Positions 5,954-6,093 of a stretch of DNA of 6,093 nt are shown piece by piece. How positions within the stretch are numbered: position 1 is the stretch's first letter; each line of letters begins with the position of its first letter. The DNA is from Candidatus Blautia equi. GTDB lineage: Bacteria > Bacillota > Clostridia > Lachnospirales > Lachnospiraceae. The stretch covers positions 1-6,093 of the forward strand of contig JAGHUU010000066.1 of the NCBI GenBank assembly GCA_018064695.1. Direction: 5' to 3'. Under the pieces are notes generated by a model. The model made no database searches, was not told the origin of the DNA, and worked only from the letters and a program-made list of their open reading frames with translations. A program made the translations under genes and the position numbers.

Positions 5954-6093
5954 CCTAATCATTCTTTGAGCAGGTGTTCGGAGAGTGATTTAGGGGGACG
6001 TCAGGGGTATACATATATCTTCCAGGGACCGTTCTCACTTAGTCCTCGTGTAGCGGTACCGAGCTGCGCTCGCCCTACGGGTAAGAGGCCAGG
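5954..6093. ncRNA. Candidate structured RNA or structured element, cut by the window edge
   Basis: No credible gene lies after the serA terminator. The DNA here folds unusually well. Arm 5954-5971 pairs with 5976-5994 through about 18 pairs, with one bulged T and several G-U pairs, around an AGGT tetraloop. Further right, CCTC (6044-6047), GTAG (6050-6053) and CGAGC (6060-6064) pair in nested order with GAGG (6085-6088), CTAC (6075-6078) and GCTCG (6068-6072). GC content rises compared with the AT-rich spacers elsewhere. This suggests a non-coding RNA or another structured element, but I recognise no known family, cannot assign a strand (the G-U pairs of the first hairpin favour + strand RNA), and cannot see its end. 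Confidence 0.4.

Noticed and set aside
4607..5962. A 451-codon open frame on the - strand covering the whole of serA
   Set aside because: It mirrors serA exactly, its product has no recognisable domain and is cysteine-rich low-quality sequence, and its start lies in the hairpin region. The strong codon bias of serA leaves the antisense frame open.
5966..6093. A frame opening with TTG at 5966 and staying open to the window edge
   Set aside because: There is no ribosome binding site, the start lies inside the long hairpin, and the translation resembles no known protein. Structured RNA explains the region better, though the view is cut off.
5940..6093. T-box element on the - strand (GGTACCGC present)
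   Set aside because: Only a short string resembles the T-box core. The flanking consensus is not right, and no amino acid gene follows in that direction, since serA runs the opposite way.

Overview
The window looks like a chromosome segment from an anaerobic Firmicute of the class Clostridia, most likely Lachnospiraceae (Blautia-like gut bacteria or relatives). The reasons are the strong purine-rich ribosome binding sites, one TTG start, T-tailed intrinsic terminators, a secreted protein with a choline-binding-type cell wall repeat, and a three-part RnfC2/MetV/MetF methylene-tetrahydrofolate reductase, a type known from acetogens and related Clostridia. The genus is inference. No phage, transposon, CRISPR, rRNA or tRNA was seen.

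Layout, all genes on the + strand. (1) 41-823 encodes a secreted protein with one cell wall-binding repeat and a transglutaminase-like Cys-His-Asp domain. It is closed by a long hairpin terminator at 841-887 and is its own transcription unit. (2) An extended -10 promoter near 929-957 starts a three-gene operon. rnfC2 (992-2956, TTG start) is an N-terminal MetV-like cysteine-rich domain fused to an RnfC-like NADH/FMN/2x[4Fe-4S] module. metV (2958-3581) follows after 1 nt, and metF (3627-4505) after 45 nt. An intrinsic terminator at 4531-4566 ends the operon. (3) serA (best start 4721, end 5887), a D-3-phosphoglycerate dehydrogenase with a C-terminal ACT domain, has its own promoter region and ends at a nearly perfectly palindromic terminator (5905-5934). 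(4) The last ~140 nt (5954-6093) contain no credible gene. They fold into a long hairpin followed by a nested, GC-rich helix stack, and may be an unrecognised structured RNA or other element cut by the window edge.

How the genes fit together: MetF reduces methylene-THF to methyl-THF. MetV is its iron-sulfur partner, and RnfC2 should deliver electrons from NADH. SerA opens serine synthesis, and serine is the main source of methylene-THF through serine hydroxymethyltransferase. The middle and right of the window therefore form a serine/one-carbon block that could feed methionine synthesis or, in an acetogen, the methyl branch of the Wood-Ljungdahl pathway. No other Wood-Ljungdahl gene is in view, so the window alone cannot decide between these.

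The least ordinary points are the two MetV domains in one operon (one fused, one free, differing by a CxxC pair), a SerA that lacks the usual catalytic glutamate, and the structured 3' end.
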